Assembly: GCF_007859955.1 (NCBI RefSeq)
Contig: NZ_SJPR01000001.1
Coordinates: forward strand, 696,388 to 760,387
Source: Botrimarina colliarenosi
GTDB taxonomy: Bacteria; Planctomycetota; Planctomycetia; Pirellulales; Lacipirellulaceae
Direction of reading: 5' to 3'
Length of the DNA: 64,000 nucleotides
This document shows, one piece after another, positions 18,905-26,959 of this stretch (the stretch's first letter is position 1; each line of letters opens with the position of its first letter). The notes beneath the pieces were generated by a model. That model was not told where the DNA came from, did not search any database, and saw only the letters and a list, made by a program, of their open reading frames with translations. Made by a program: the position numbers and the translations under genes.

Positions 18905-18978
18905 GTGAGGCTTGAGGCGTCAGTCCTGAGGGTTGGTGTTGCTAGCAATTCCCTCCGGACTCACGCCTCAAGCCTCAC
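18905..18978. repeat. Intergenic hairpin, GTGAGGCTTGAGGCGT type
   Basis: Arms 18905-18932 and 18951-18978 match at 26 of 28 positions around an 18-base loop. The right arm overlaps the stop codon of the upstream gene on the minus strand (18975). No T-run is visible, so a Rho-independent terminator is not proven. Confidence 0.8.
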
Positions 18979-19460
18979 GACGCGAAGCGTCGAATAAAGT
19001 TCCGCCGCCCCCACATCGGGGCGTGCGGCTCCCAGCCCATCCGCCGCATAAACCGCTCCGAAAGTCGCTGGTTGGCGGCGTCGCAGACAAGGGCCCGGCT
19101 TCCCTTGATGGCGGCGATCTCGTCGAGCGCCCGCAGGGCGGCCCGAAAAGTTGCGTAGCTGGCGCCAGCGGTGCAGGCGACGTAGCGGAGGGCGAGGAAG
19201 TCCTCGTGCCCCTGCGGCTGGTTGTAGTAGAGCCGGCAGCGGTCGGGCGGTCCGGCAGGCCGCCACGCGTCGCCCAGGGGCCACAGCTCGCGTAGTGACA
19301 CGAGGTGCGGCCAGGGACGCAGGGTGACGCTCACCAGCTCGCCGGCGTGGGTCTCGATCACCCCGTATCGCCGCTGACGCAGGGCGTCGTCGGCGGCGGC
19401 GATGTCGGTGATGGCTTCTAGCAGGGGCATCGGCAACAGGGGCATCGGCAGCAGCGGCAT
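18975..19460 (-). CDS. Conserved hypothetical protein with repeated start codons
   Basis: 161 aa from the first of three possible starts. The N-terminus is three 15-bp units (ATG at 19460, 19445 and 19430), giving MPLLPMPLLPMPLLEAI. The rest is soluble; the C-terminal part (LVCDAANQRLSERFMRRMG, then WGRRNFIRRF) resembles the end of a GNAT acetyltransferase fold and is a pattern I associate with planctomycete hypotheticals. No acetyl-CoA motif is clear. Lies 16 bp after the prepilin peptidase stop, likely the same transcript. Confidence 0.72.
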   Translation of the reverse strand: MPLLPMPLLPMPLLEAITDIAAADDALRQRRYGVIETHAGELVSVTLRPWPHLVSLRELWPLGDAWRPAGPPDRCRLYYNQPQGHEDFLALRYVACTAGASYATFRAALRALDEIAAIKGSRALVCDAANQRLSERFMRRMGWEPHAPMWGRRNFIRRFAS

Positions 19461-19476
19461 CGGCGTCGCGGGGGGG

Positions 19477-20808
19477 TCAGGCGTCTTCGTCCGCCCAATC
19501 CTCGCTCATGCCGAGCACACGGAGCTTGAATTGCCGCCAAATCGCCAGCAGGACCCCGAGCAGCAGCAGGCAGATAATCAGCACGGCCGGCAAAACCGTC
19601 CCCATCCCGAACAGCCCTTCCGCCCGTGGCCAAACGTCCGCCCAGCGGACGACCACGAACGAGACCCCCAGGCAGAGGAACGGCCCGTAAGGGATCACGT
19701 CGTCGCGCCGCAGCACCAGCTGCAGCACCCCGATCACGAGCGCCGCGAAGGGCGCCAGGAAGAACACCAAGAGGCCCGCCTGCCAGCCGAGGAAGGCGCC
19801 GACCATCATCATCAGCGTCACGTCGCCGAAGCCCATCGCCTCTTTGCCAAGGGCGAGCGACCCGACGATCCGCACGGCCCAGACCATGCCGCCCGCGACG
19901 ATCATCCCCACCAGCGCCGAGAGCAGCCCCCGCCACGCGTCGCCGCCGGTGAACCAGGCCATGGTGACGCCGAGCACGCCCAGGATCAGGATCTCGCGCA
20001 GCGGCCTCCGCACCAGCTCGCGACCAACCCGTTGGAGCAGCATCCCGAGCCCCTGCAGCACGCCGTGACGCGTCCGCCAGATGCGGGGCGTCAGCGCGAA
20101 ACACCACAAGCCGAAGCAGCCCAAGCCGAGCAGCAGCGAGCGGTGGTTGTTCGGACCGCCCTCGAGCGACACCGGCCAATCGTTGGGCGCGGCGACATGG
20201 GTCGTCTCGAGCCAGACCGGAGCGAATGGCCCGACGAGTTGCCGCCCGTCCACCCCCTCGAGCGCCACCCCCGTCGTGGGACGGAGGTCGCGTTCTTCGA
20301 CGTTCGGCAGCAGTCCCATCGGCAGGAGCGTGGCGAGCACCAGCCCGAGCAGCGTGCCGGGGACGGTGATCTCGTCGGGGATCGTCTTCTCATCGAGGTC
20401 GATCAGGGACGCGACCAGCATCAGCCACGACAGCACGAAGTGCAGGACGAACGTCGACCACAACCAGCCCTCGGGTGGGGCGGCAATGAGCGGGGCGATC
20501 TGGCCCGCAAGGAGCCCCTGACGGTCGACTTCCCACCAGCAGAGCGCGGCCATCGCGGCGGCGAACAGTAGCTCGACCGCCATCGGTCGGACCCAGAAAC
20601 CGCGGCCGAGCGCGCCCGCGTCGCGGCGCAGACGCAGCCAACCGACGATCGGGAGCCGGTCGACCCAGCCGCGTGGGCGGACGCCGTCGGGGGTCGGCTG
20701 CCACGGCGAGAACCGGCGTTGGTTCCAGGCCCACTCGTAGGTCGCCGCGTTGGCGAGCGACGCCGCGACCGCCGCGACGACAAAAACGATGGCGAGCGGG
20801 AGGATCAC
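19477..20808 (-). CDS. Prepilin peptidase (A24 family) with a large insertion
   Basis: About 443 aa from GTG 20808 (VILPLAIVFVV). An upstream in-frame reading starts inside a hairpin and is rejected. Multiple membrane helices. The two catalytic aspartates of type IV prepilin peptidases are present: SLIDLDEKTIPDEITVPG near residue 150 and AMGFGDVTLMMM near 335. The gap between them is much longer than the roughly 50-60 residues usual, because of an inserted helix-rich segment. The N-terminal cysteine methylase motif is absent, though the flanking phrase (RLPIVGWLRLRRD) is kept, so it probably only cleaves. It may process the TadE-type or type II pseudopilins. Confidence 0.85.
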   Translation of the reverse strand: MILPLAIVFVVAAVAASLANAATYEWAWNQRRFSPWQPTPDGVRPRGWVDRLPIVGWLRLRRDAGALGRGFWVRPMAVELLFAAAMAALCWWEVDRQGLLAGQIAPLIAAPPEGWLWSTFVLHFVLSWLMLVASLIDLDEKTIPDEITVPGTLLGLVLATLLPMGLLPNVEERDLRPTTGVALEGVDGRQLVGPFAPVWLETTHVAAPNDWPVSLEGGPNNHRSLLLGLGCFGLWCFALTPRIWRTRHGVLQGLGMLLQRVGRELVRRPLREILILGVLGVTMAWFTGGDAWRGLLSALVGMIVAGGMVWAVRIVGSLALGKEAMGFGDVTLMMMVGAFLGWQAGLLVFFLAPFAALVIGVLQLVLRRDDVIPYGPFLCLGVSFVVVRWADVWPRAEGLFGMGTVLPAVLIICLLLLGVLLAIWRQFKLRVLGMSEDWADEDA

Positions 20809-20850
20809 GCGGCGTGGGGACGAGAGGGAGCGGTTAGTTACGAGAAAGAT

Positions 20851-20935
20851 TGTGGGAGGGGTCTCCGACCCCGATAACGCGCACCCTACCGAGGCGGCTA
20901 GGATGCCGGAATCGGGGTTGGAGACCCCCCCCACA
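20851..20935. repeat. Long intergenic hairpin, TGTGGGAGG family
   Basis: Arms 20851-20880 and about 20905-20935 pair at roughly 26 of 30 positions. The left arm TGTGGGAGGGGTCTCC then CCGATAACGCGC matches the hairpin at 1832-1918, defining a dispersed family. It separates aroK from the prepilin peptidase gene. Confidence 0.83.
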
Positions 20936-20948
20936 AGCAGCCAGCCGT

Positions 20949-21479
20949 TTATCGGCCGGCCAGCAGCCCGGCGATTTCTTCGGCGATCACCTCGGGCGAG
21001 CGGCCGTCGGCGTCGACCGAAAAGTTAGCACACTCTCGGTAGATCGGCTCCCGGGCGGCCAGAACCCGCTCGACTTCGGCCAGGCCGGTCAGGTCGGTCA
21101 GGTCGGTCAGGTTGGGGCGGCGGCTGGCGCTGGTTGCATCGCCGGAGATCCGGGCCGCGAGCGTCGTGGCCGGCGCCGTGAGCCAGACCACCGGCCCGGC
21201 TACGGCGAGTCGCGCGCGGGTCGCCTCTCTCAAGACGGCCCCGCCGCCGAGGGCGACGACCGTTCTCTCCAGGCCGCAGAGTCTCGTGACGACGCCTTCT
21301 TCGAGGTCACGGAACGCCGGCTCTCCGTCGTCGGCAAAAATCATCGCGATCGACTTGCCTGCGGCGTGTTCGATCTCGTCGTCCGAGTCGACGGCGTCCC
21401 AGCCCAGACGGTCGGCGAGCCGACGCGCGACAGTGCTCTTGCCGCACCCCCGATAGCCGATGAGGAACAGACGCGTCAT
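20949..21479 (-). CDS. aroK: Shikimate kinase
   Basis: 176 aa. Phosphorylates shikimate at the 3-hydroxyl with ATP. Walker A GYRGCGKS at residues 8-15; substrate-binding DSDDEIE near 31-37, FRDLE with Arg57, and LGGGAVL near 77-83; lid and adenine region REPIYRECA near 143. An odd stretch NLTDLTDLTGL (123-133) in the lid comes from a tandem 9-bp DNA repeat (about 21081-21113). It lies just downstream of the fused aroD-aroE gene on the same strand, separated by a hairpin; the two pathway steps are linked. Confidence 0.94.
   Translation of the reverse strand: MTRLFLIGYRGCGKSTVARRLADRLGWDAVDSDDEIEHAAGKSIAMIFADDGEPAFRDLEEGVVTRLCGLERTVVALGGGAVLREATRARLAVAGPVVWLTAPATTLAARISGDATSASRRPNLTDLTDLTGLAEVERVLAAREPIYRECANFSVDADGRSPEVIAEEIAGLLAGR
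21081..21113. repeat. In-frame 9-bp tandem repeat within aroK
   Basis: The unit GGTCAGGTC is repeated about three times, encoding Leu-Thr-Asp triplets in the enzyme's lid region. Slippage would change length by three residues without a frameshift. Confidence 0.75.
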
Positions 21480-21498
21480 CTAAGTTCCGCCATCCGTT

Positions 21499-21580
21499 GG
21501 GAACGCCCTCCGCGGCGTTCCATGATTCGATTCCATGCTCCGCATTTTATCACGCTGGGAACGCCACGGAGGGCGTTCCC
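21499..21580. repeat. Intergenic hairpin GGGAACGCC between aroDE and aroK
   Basis: Arms 21499-21521 and 21557-21580 match at 22 of 23 positions; each arm is also partly self-complementary (GGGAACGCC...GGCGTTCC). The loop is AT-richer. It lies exactly between the aroDE stop (21592) and the aroK start (21479). Confidence 0.8.
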
Positions 21581-21591
21581 TACGAGCCTCG

Positions 21592-23094
21592 CTAGTACTT
21601 CACGGGCCCGATGGCGCGCTTGAGCGTCTCGCGCATCACCTCGAACGGGGGTTCGTGCCCCGTGAACAGCAGGTACTGCAGCGACGCCTGGCGGATGAAC
21701 ATCTCGACGCCCGTCACCACCCGGCAGCCGTGCTCGCGGGCCTCTTTCACCAGCAGCGTCGACTCGGGGTTGTAGACCGTATCGAACACAACCATCGACG
21801 GCCGCAGGTGGGCCTTGCCGTAGGGGGACTCGTCGACGTTGGGGTGCATGCCGATCGGCGTGCCGTTGATGAGGACGTCGACATCGACATTGTGCCGAGC
21901 GGCCCACTCGACGGCGCGACCGCCAAACTCCTTGGCGAGCGCTTCGGCGCGCCCCTTCGTGCGGCTAGCGGCGACGACCTGCGCGCCCCGTTTCTGCAGC
22001 CCGTAGAGCAGCGCCCGGGCGACCCCCCCCGCGCCGAGCACCATCACCCGCTTGCCGTGCAGCGGGCTCGCGGCGCCGGCGACCGGCTGCTCGTTGGGCC
22101 CGCGGAGCCCGTGCTCGAGGGCGTCCATGGCGGCCTTGTAGTCGGTGTTGTAGCCGATGACCTGGCCGTCCCGGAACACGACGGTGTTGACCGCGGCGAT
22201 CCCCTTGGCGGCGGGGTCGATCTTCGTCAGGTGGGCGGCGATCGCCTCCTTGTGGGGGATTGTCACGCTGAGCCCCTTCAGACCGAGTCGCGGCGCGTCC
22301 TCCATGAACTCCGCCAGCGAGTCGGGCGGCACGCGGAACGGCGTGTAGACGGCGTCGATCCCGTCGGCGCGGAACGCCGCGTTGTGGATGTGCGGGCTGA
22401 GGCTATGCGCCACCGGGTCGGCGACGACGCCGTAGACCGCCGTCTCGGCGCCGATCTTCTCATAGCCGTAGACCTCGCGCATCTGGTCGAAGCTCAGCTG
22501 CCCCGGGGCGAGCGTCCGCTCGTGGTGGAACGTCGCGTAGGTGAACGGCGCGCCGAACTTGGCGCCGAGGATCCGCGACGGCGTGCCGATGTCTCCCATG
22601 CACATGCCGGCGGTCGGCACTTCGGAAGACTTCACCAACTCGAGCATCCGCAAATTGTCGTGCGGCCGCTGCGCCATCGTGGCGATCTTGATGACGTCGG
22701 GGTCCATCCCCGCCATCCGGGCGTGGAGCTCCTCCAAATCATCCGGCGTGTTGCGGAAGTTGTGGTAGCTGACGATCCGCTTGGTCTTGCCGAACCGCGG
22801 CACGTTGGCGGCGATGTCCTCTTCGAGGTCGACATAGTCGGCCCCGAGGGCGATCGCCTCGCGGATGAACATCATCCGCTGCTCCTCCGAGCCGGCGAAC
22901 TTGCCGCCGTCCTGCTCGCGGCGGTAAGTGACGATCACCGGCGTCGGCCGTTCGTTCAGCAGCCGGGCCAAGTTGACCCTTGAGCTGATGTAGTCGAGCC
23001 GTAGCTCGACCAGCTGGGCTCCCTGCTCCGCCAGGTGCTTGTGCTCGGCCAGCATGTGTTTATGCCGGCTGCGGCCGACGGAGACGCAGATCAT
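21592..23094 (-). CDS. aroDE: Bifunctional 3-dehydroquinate dehydratase / shikimate dehydrogenase
   Basis: 500 aa from ATG 23094 (MICVSVGRSRH). N-terminal half (~1-220): type I dehydroquinase, with the general-base histidine in VSYHNF and the Schiff-base lysine in DVIKIAT. C-terminal half (~235-500): AroE-type shikimate dehydrogenase with DPVAHSLSPHIHN, catalytic lysine in TIPHKE, aspartate in YNTDYKAA, and the NADP site VLGAGGVARALLYGL. The protein performs two consecutive shikimate steps, dehydroquinate to dehydroshikimate to shikimate, and feeds the aroK product encoded just downstream. The same domain order is known from plants. Earlier in-frame residues are spacer. Confidence 0.95.
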   Translation of the reverse strand: MICVSVGRSRHKHMLAEHKHLAEQGAQLVELRLDYISSRVNLARLLNERPTPVIVTYRREQDGGKFAGSEEQRMMFIREAIALGADYVDLEEDIAANVPRFGKTKRIVSYHNFRNTPDDLEELHARMAGMDPDVIKIATMAQRPHDNLRMLELVKSSEVPTAGMCMGDIGTPSRILGAKFGAPFTYATFHHERTLAPGQLSFDQMREVYGYEKIGAETAVYGVVADPVAHSLSPHIHNAAFRADGIDAVYTPFRVPPDSLAEFMEDAPRLGLKGLSVTIPHKEAIAAHLTKIDPAAKGIAAVNTVVFRDGQVIGYNTDYKAAMDALEHGLRGPNEQPVAGAASPLHGKRVMVLGAGGVARALLYGLQKRGAQVVAASRTKGRAEALAKEFGGRAVEWAARHNVDVDVLINGTPIGMHPNVDESPYGKAHLRPSMVVFDTVYNPESTLLVKEAREHGCRVVTGVEMFIRQASLQYLLFTGHEPPFEVMRETLKRAIGPVKY

Positions 23095-23344
23095 GGGGGA
23101 GGGGCGAGGGGCTAGGGACGGGGGACGAGAGGGGGTGAGTCGCGGAACTCTGACGACGGATTGCCGGAGAAGGTTCACCAACCGAACCGTCGGAGCCTCG
23201 GGCGCTAGCCCGGGGAGTGACCCAACCCGCAGCTCCCCATTCTGTCTACCGCCCGACGATGTCGCCAGTCGCCGCCACCCGGCGCCAAAACTCCCTCATC
23301 CGCCGTCCCCTCGCCTCGAAGCCCTAGGGGCGTCATCTCCCCCG

Positions 23345-25291
23345 TCAAATCCGCTGGAACCGGCGGTCGAGCTCTTCCCGCGTAAAGATCAGCGAGGTCG
23401 GGCGGCCGTGGGGGCAGTGGTGGTGGTTCTCGGTCCCGGGGCGGGCGTCGAGCAGGGCGGCGATCTCGCCGTCGGTGAGCGGGTCGCCGTACTTGACCGC
23501 CGCCTTGCAGCTCATCGAGTGGAGCAGCTCGTCGAGCACGTCCCGCGCATCGGGCGCCTTGCCCGCCTCGGCGGCCAGCTCGCCCGCTAGCCCGCGGAGC
23601 GTTTCGCCCGGCGTGAGCCGACGGAGCATCGCCGGGAACGAATGGACCAGCACCGTGTCGCCCCCGAAGGGACGCACGTCGAGGCCGATCGACAGCAGCA
23701 AGTCGCGGGCGTCGAGCACGGCGGCCGCCTCGGCGGGCGACAGATCGACCGGCTCGGGCACCAACAGTTTCTGCGTCTCGAGCGGCCCGGCCAGCACCCG
23801 GGCGCGGAGCTGTTCGTAGAGGACCCGCTCGTGCAGCGCGTGCTGGTCGATGACTTCCATGCCGGCGTCGGTCTCGACGACCAGGTAGCGATTGTGGAGC
23901 TGCAGCGCGCGGGTCGGCGCAGCGACTTCAGTGCCGTGATCCTCGTCAGTGCAGGAGAGAGCCGCGTCGTCCCCGACCGCGGCGCGCGGAGCGACCGACA
24001 ACGCATTGCCCGCGGTCGGGGACGACGCGGCTCTCGATCCGTCAAAACGGTGCATCGATAACGACTCACCCCCTGAGGGGAACGGACGAAACGCCGGCGC
24101 GCTGCCGCCGGTGTGCCGAGCGTAGGAGGGTGTCGCGGCGCCTTCGTCGAAACGCCGCTGCCGCTCGCCGAGTTCTCCCTTCGCCCAATCGACTAGTTGG
24201 GTGGTCGAGTCGCCCAGCGCTTCGTCGTCTTCGCTCGGGGCCTGCTCCGGAGCGCCGACCCGCAGGTCGGACGACAAGAACCGCGACCGCAGGGTCCCCA
24301 GCAGCTGGCTGTAGAGCGGCCCCGAGTCGGCGAAACGCACCTCGAGCTTTTGGGGGTGGACGTTCACGTCGACCAACGCCGGCGGCATCTCGAGCCGGAG
24401 GAAGCAGATCGGTTTGCGGCCGGTGAGGATCAGCCCGCGGTACGCCTCGCCGAGGGCGTGCTGCAGCGACCGGTCGCGGATGGCCCGGCCGTTCACCAGC
24501 AGGTACTGCATCCGCGTGTGGGTGCGGGTCTGTTTGGGGTCGGCGACAAAGCCCGAAAGCCGGATGACGCCCTCTTCGCGCTCGTCGCGGCTCTCTACGG
24601 CGATCAACGCCCCGGCCAGGTCCTCGCCAAAGAGGGCGGCGATGCGGTCGCGCCACGCCCGGTCCTCGCCTTGCGCTGGCGGAGCGGGGCAGGGGGGCAG
24701 GTCGTGCAGCACCCGGCCGTTGTGCGACAGCGTGAAGTGGACCGCCGGGTGCGCCAGCGCCACGCGGGCGAACGCCTCGCTGGTGTGCCCCGCCTCGGTC
24801 TGGGCCGTCCGCAAGAACTTGCGCCGCACCGGCGTGTTAAAGAACAGGTCGCGGACCTCGATGGTCGTGCCGACCGGGCAACCGGCGGGCGAGGCCGCCG
24901 CCTCGGCCGAGCCGGCCATCGACAGCTCGGCGCCCTCGGCGCCCTCTTGGCGACTGCGGATCACGAGGCGGCTCACCGAGGCGATCGACGCGAGCGCCTC
25001 GCCGCGGAACCCGAGCGTGCCGACACGGAACAACTCTTCGGCCGACGCGATCTTGCTGGTGGCGTGGTTCGTCACCGCCAGCGGCAGCTCGTCCGCGGCG
25101 ATGCCCGAGCCGTTATCGACGACCCGCACCAGCTGGGCGCCCCCTTGCTCGATGGCGACGTCGATCCGCGTCGCGCCCGAGTCGACGGCGTTCTCGAGCA
25201 GCTCCTTCACGACGCTCGCCGGGCGCTCCACCACCTCGCCAGCGGCGATCTGGTTGACGACAAGGTCGGGGAGTTGCTTGATCGCGGGCAT
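23345..25291 (-). CDS. mutL: DNA mismatch repair protein MutL (nuclease type)
   Basis: 648 aa from ATG 25291 (MPAIKQLPDLVVNQIAAGEV). The GHKL ATPase has ELLENAVDSGA, DNGSGI and GTLGFRGEALASI. The C-terminal domain contains the endonuclease metal motif DQHALHERVLYE and HHCPHGRPT, so this MutL should nick DNA itself, as in bacteria lacking MutH. The ACHxAIR motif is altered to SCKAAVKYG. The linker (residues ~419-445) is encoded by a perfect 26-bp-arm hairpin (23957-24035), giving GSRAASSPTAGNAL and PRAAVGDDAAL. The linker tolerates length change, so the protein is probably functional. Confidence 0.95.
   Translation of the reverse strand: MPAIKQLPDLVVNQIAAGEVVERPASVVKELLENAVDSGATRIDVAIEQGGAQLVRVVDNGSGIAADELPLAVTNHATSKIASAEELFRVGTLGFRGEALASIASVSRLVIRSRQEGAEGAELSMAGSAEAAASPAGCPVGTTIEVRDLFFNTPVRRKFLRTAQTEAGHTSEAFARVALAHPAVHFTLSHNGRVLHDLPPCPAPPAQGEDRAWRDRIAALFGEDLAGALIAVESRDEREEGVIRLSGFVADPKQTRTHTRMQYLLVNGRAIRDRSLQHALGEAYRGLILTGRKPICFLRLEMPPALVDVNVHPQKLEVRFADSGPLYSQLLGTLRSRFLSSDLRVGAPEQAPSEDDEALGDSTTQLVDWAKGELGERQRRFDEGAATPSYARHTGGSAPAFRPFPSGGESLSMHRFDGSRAASSPTAGNALSVAPRAAVGDDAALSCTDEDHGTEVAAPTRALQLHNRYLVVETDAGMEVIDQHALHERVLYEQLRARVLAGPLETQKLLVPEPVDLSPAEAAAVLDARDLLLSIGLDVRPFGGDTVLVHSFPAMLRRLTPGETLRGLAGELAAEAGKAPDARDVLDELLHSMSCKAAVKYGDPLTDGEIAALLDARPGTENHHHCPHGRPTSLIFTREELDRRFQRI
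23957..24035. repeat. Perfect hairpin inserted in frame in mutL
   Basis: Arms 23957-23982 and 24010-24035 are perfect 26-bp reverse complements with a 27-base loop. The arm core (GAGAGCCGCGTCGTCCCCG) resembles the intergenic hairpin at 26852-26929 (GAGCCGCGACC and GGAGCGACCG). It is translated in the unstructured linker between the ATPase and nuclease domains, like palindromic elements known inside Rickettsia proteins. Confidence 0.88.
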
Positions 25292-25304
25292 CGAACCGTC
25301 CTGT

Positions 25305-25391
25305 GGTTCGAAGTCGGAGGCTGGAAGTGAGAAGTGGGAAGAACGCCTGCATGGCGACCTTCCGACTTCCCACCTCCTACTTCCCACTTCA
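25305..25391. repeat. Purine-rich GGAAGTGGGAAG spacer, inverted
   Basis: The mutL/regulator gap holds GGAAGTGAGAAGTGGGAAG on one side and CTTCCGACTTCCCACCTCC plus TTCCCACTTC on the other, so it can fold back on itself. Similar strings occur at about 3868-3905, 26813-26845, 26936-26958 and 27903-27930. It is a recurring spacer sequence with no gene content. Confidence 0.65.
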
Positions 25392-26801
25392 ATTCAATCC
25401 GTACTCTTTGATCTTCCGGTACAGCGTCCGTTCGCCGATGCCGAGCATTGTGGCCGCCTCTTCGCGGTTGCCGCCGGTGACTTTGAGCGTTTCGGCGATG
25501 AAGATGCCTTCGATATCGGACATGCTCTTGCCTACCAGCTCGGCGAGCGAGCCCCCGACGGGGGCCGACGCGGCCGTCTCGTCGCCGGCGAAGCCGCCCG
25601 TGAACTGTTCGGGCAGGTCATCGAGGTCGAGCACGCCGTCGAGGTCGACGACGACCATACTCTCGATCGCGTTCTTCAGCTCGCGGACGTTGCCGGGCCA
25701 GTCGTACGCCAACAGCCGCCGCCGGGCCGCCGGCGAGACGCTCTTCACCTTCTTGCCGTGCCGTTTGCTGTGCAGCCGCAGGAAGTGCTCGATCAAGAGC
25801 GGGATGTCCTCGCGGCGCTCCATCAGCCGCGGCAGCCGCACGGTCACGACCTTCAGCCGGTGGTAGAGGTCTTCGCGGAAAGTCCCCGCGGCGATCGCCG
25901 CCTCGAGGTCACGGTTGGTGGCCGAGAGGATCCGCACGTCGACCTTCTTGGCCTCGTTCGAGCCGACGCGGGTGATCTCGCCACTCTCGAGCACCCGCAG
26001 CAGTTTGATCTGCGTTGGGAGGGGCATGTCGCCCACCTCGTCGAGGAACAGCGTGCCGCCGTCGGCGTACTCGAACTTGCCGATCCGGTCGTGCGACGCG
26101 TCGGTGAAGGCGCCTTTGATGTGGCCGAACAGCTCGCTCTCGAGGATGTTCTCGCTGAGGGCGCCGCAGTTGAGGGCGACGAACGGCCGCGTCTTCCGCG
26201 GGCTGTTCTGGTGGATCGCCTGGGCGACCAGTTCCTTGCCGCTGCCGGTGTCGCCCTGGATCAGCACGGTGGCGTCGGTCGGCGCGATGCGGCTGAGCCG
26301 TTCGATGGCGCTGCGCATCGCCTCCGACTCGCCGATGACCCCCTCGAAGCCGAACTTCTCGTCGAGCCGCTTCCGCAGCTCGGCGTTGGCGCGGCGTAGG
26401 TGCTGGCTGCGGGCCGCGTTGTCGACCACCGCCCGCAATTGCCCCAGGTCGAGCGGCTTCAGCAGGTAGTTGAACGCCCCGCGGCGCATCGCCTCGACGG
26501 CCGACTCGATCGTGCCGTGACCCGTGACGAGGATCACCTCGGCGTCGGGGAGCCGCTCGCGCGACTCGGCCAGCACCTCGAGACCGCCGGCGCCGCCCGG
26601 CATCACCAAGTCGGTGACGACGATCTCGTAGCCCCCCGTGTCCATCCGCTCGACGGCTTCTTTGCCGCTGTGGGCCGTGTCGCAGGCGTAGCCGATCTTG
26701 CCGAGCGACTCGCTCATCGCCTCGGCGTGGCCATGGTCGTTGTCGACCACGAGCACGCGGATCGGCGGTCCGGCAGCGGCGCGGGTGTTGGGGCTCGGCA
26801 T
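25389..26801 (-). CDS. Sigma-54-dependent response regulator, NtrC type
   Basis: 470 aa from ATG 26801 ([20 protein letters not shown]). Receiver domain: acidic pair Asp20/Asp22, phospho-acceptor Asp64 (VVTDLVMPG) and lysine in LLKPLD. AAA+ domain: Walker A GDTGSGKE (183-190), sigma-54 contact loop GAFTDA (230-235; the common form is GAFTGA) and Walker B LFLDEVGD (251-258). A C-terminal Fis-type helix-turn-helix ([20 protein letters not shown]) binds DNA upstream of sigma-54 promoters. A soluble histidine kinase two genes upstream is the probable partner. Confidence 0.93.
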   Translation of the reverse strand: MPSPNTRAAAGPPIRVLVVDNDHGHAEAMSESLGKIGYACDTAHSGKEAVERMDTGGYEIVVTDLVMPGGAGGLEVLAESRERLPDAEVILVTGHGTIESAVEAMRRGAFNYLLKPLDLGQLRAVVDNAARSQHLRRANAELRKRLDEKFGFEGVIGESEAMRSAIERLSRIAPTDATVLIQGDTGSGKELVAQAIHQNSPRKTRPFVALNCGALSENILESELFGHIKGAFTDASHDRIGKFEYADGGTLFLDEVGDMPLPTQIKLLRVLESGEITRVGSNEAKKVDVRILSATNRDLEAAIAAGTFREDLYHRLKVVTVRLPRLMERREDIPLLIEHFLRLHSKRHGKKVKSVSPAARRRLLAYDWPGNVRELKNAIESMVVVDLDGVLDLDDLPEQFTGGFAGDETAASAPVGGSLAELVGKSMSDIEGIFIAETLKVTGGNREEAATMLGIGERTLYRKIKEYGLN

Positions 26802-26812
26802 GCCGCAAGTAT

Positions 26813-26958
26813 GAAGGGGGAAGGGGGATGTCGGAAGTGGGAAGGCCGGTCGCCGAGCCGCGACCGTCAGGGAGCGACCGAGCGGGTTCGCTAGCCGTTC
26901 TGGACGCTCCCTGACGGTCGCGGCTCGGCACAGGTCCCACTCCCGACTTCCCACTTCC
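26813..26958. repeat. Nested spacer: purine arms around a perfect hairpin
   Basis: The outer part is GGAAGTGGGAAGG on the left and CGACTTCCCACTTCC on the right. Inside is a perfect 25-bp-arm hairpin, 26852-26876 with 26905-26929 (arm GCCGAGCCGCGACCGTCAGG...). The nesting looks as if one repeat type had inserted into another. It fills the gap between the regulator and SDR genes. Confidence 0.83.
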
Positions 26959-26959
26959 C

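Noticed and set aside
21535-22983. A 482-codon open frame opposite aroDE
   Set aside because: Antisense shadow; histidine/arginine-rich composition, no start signal, while aroDE is certain.
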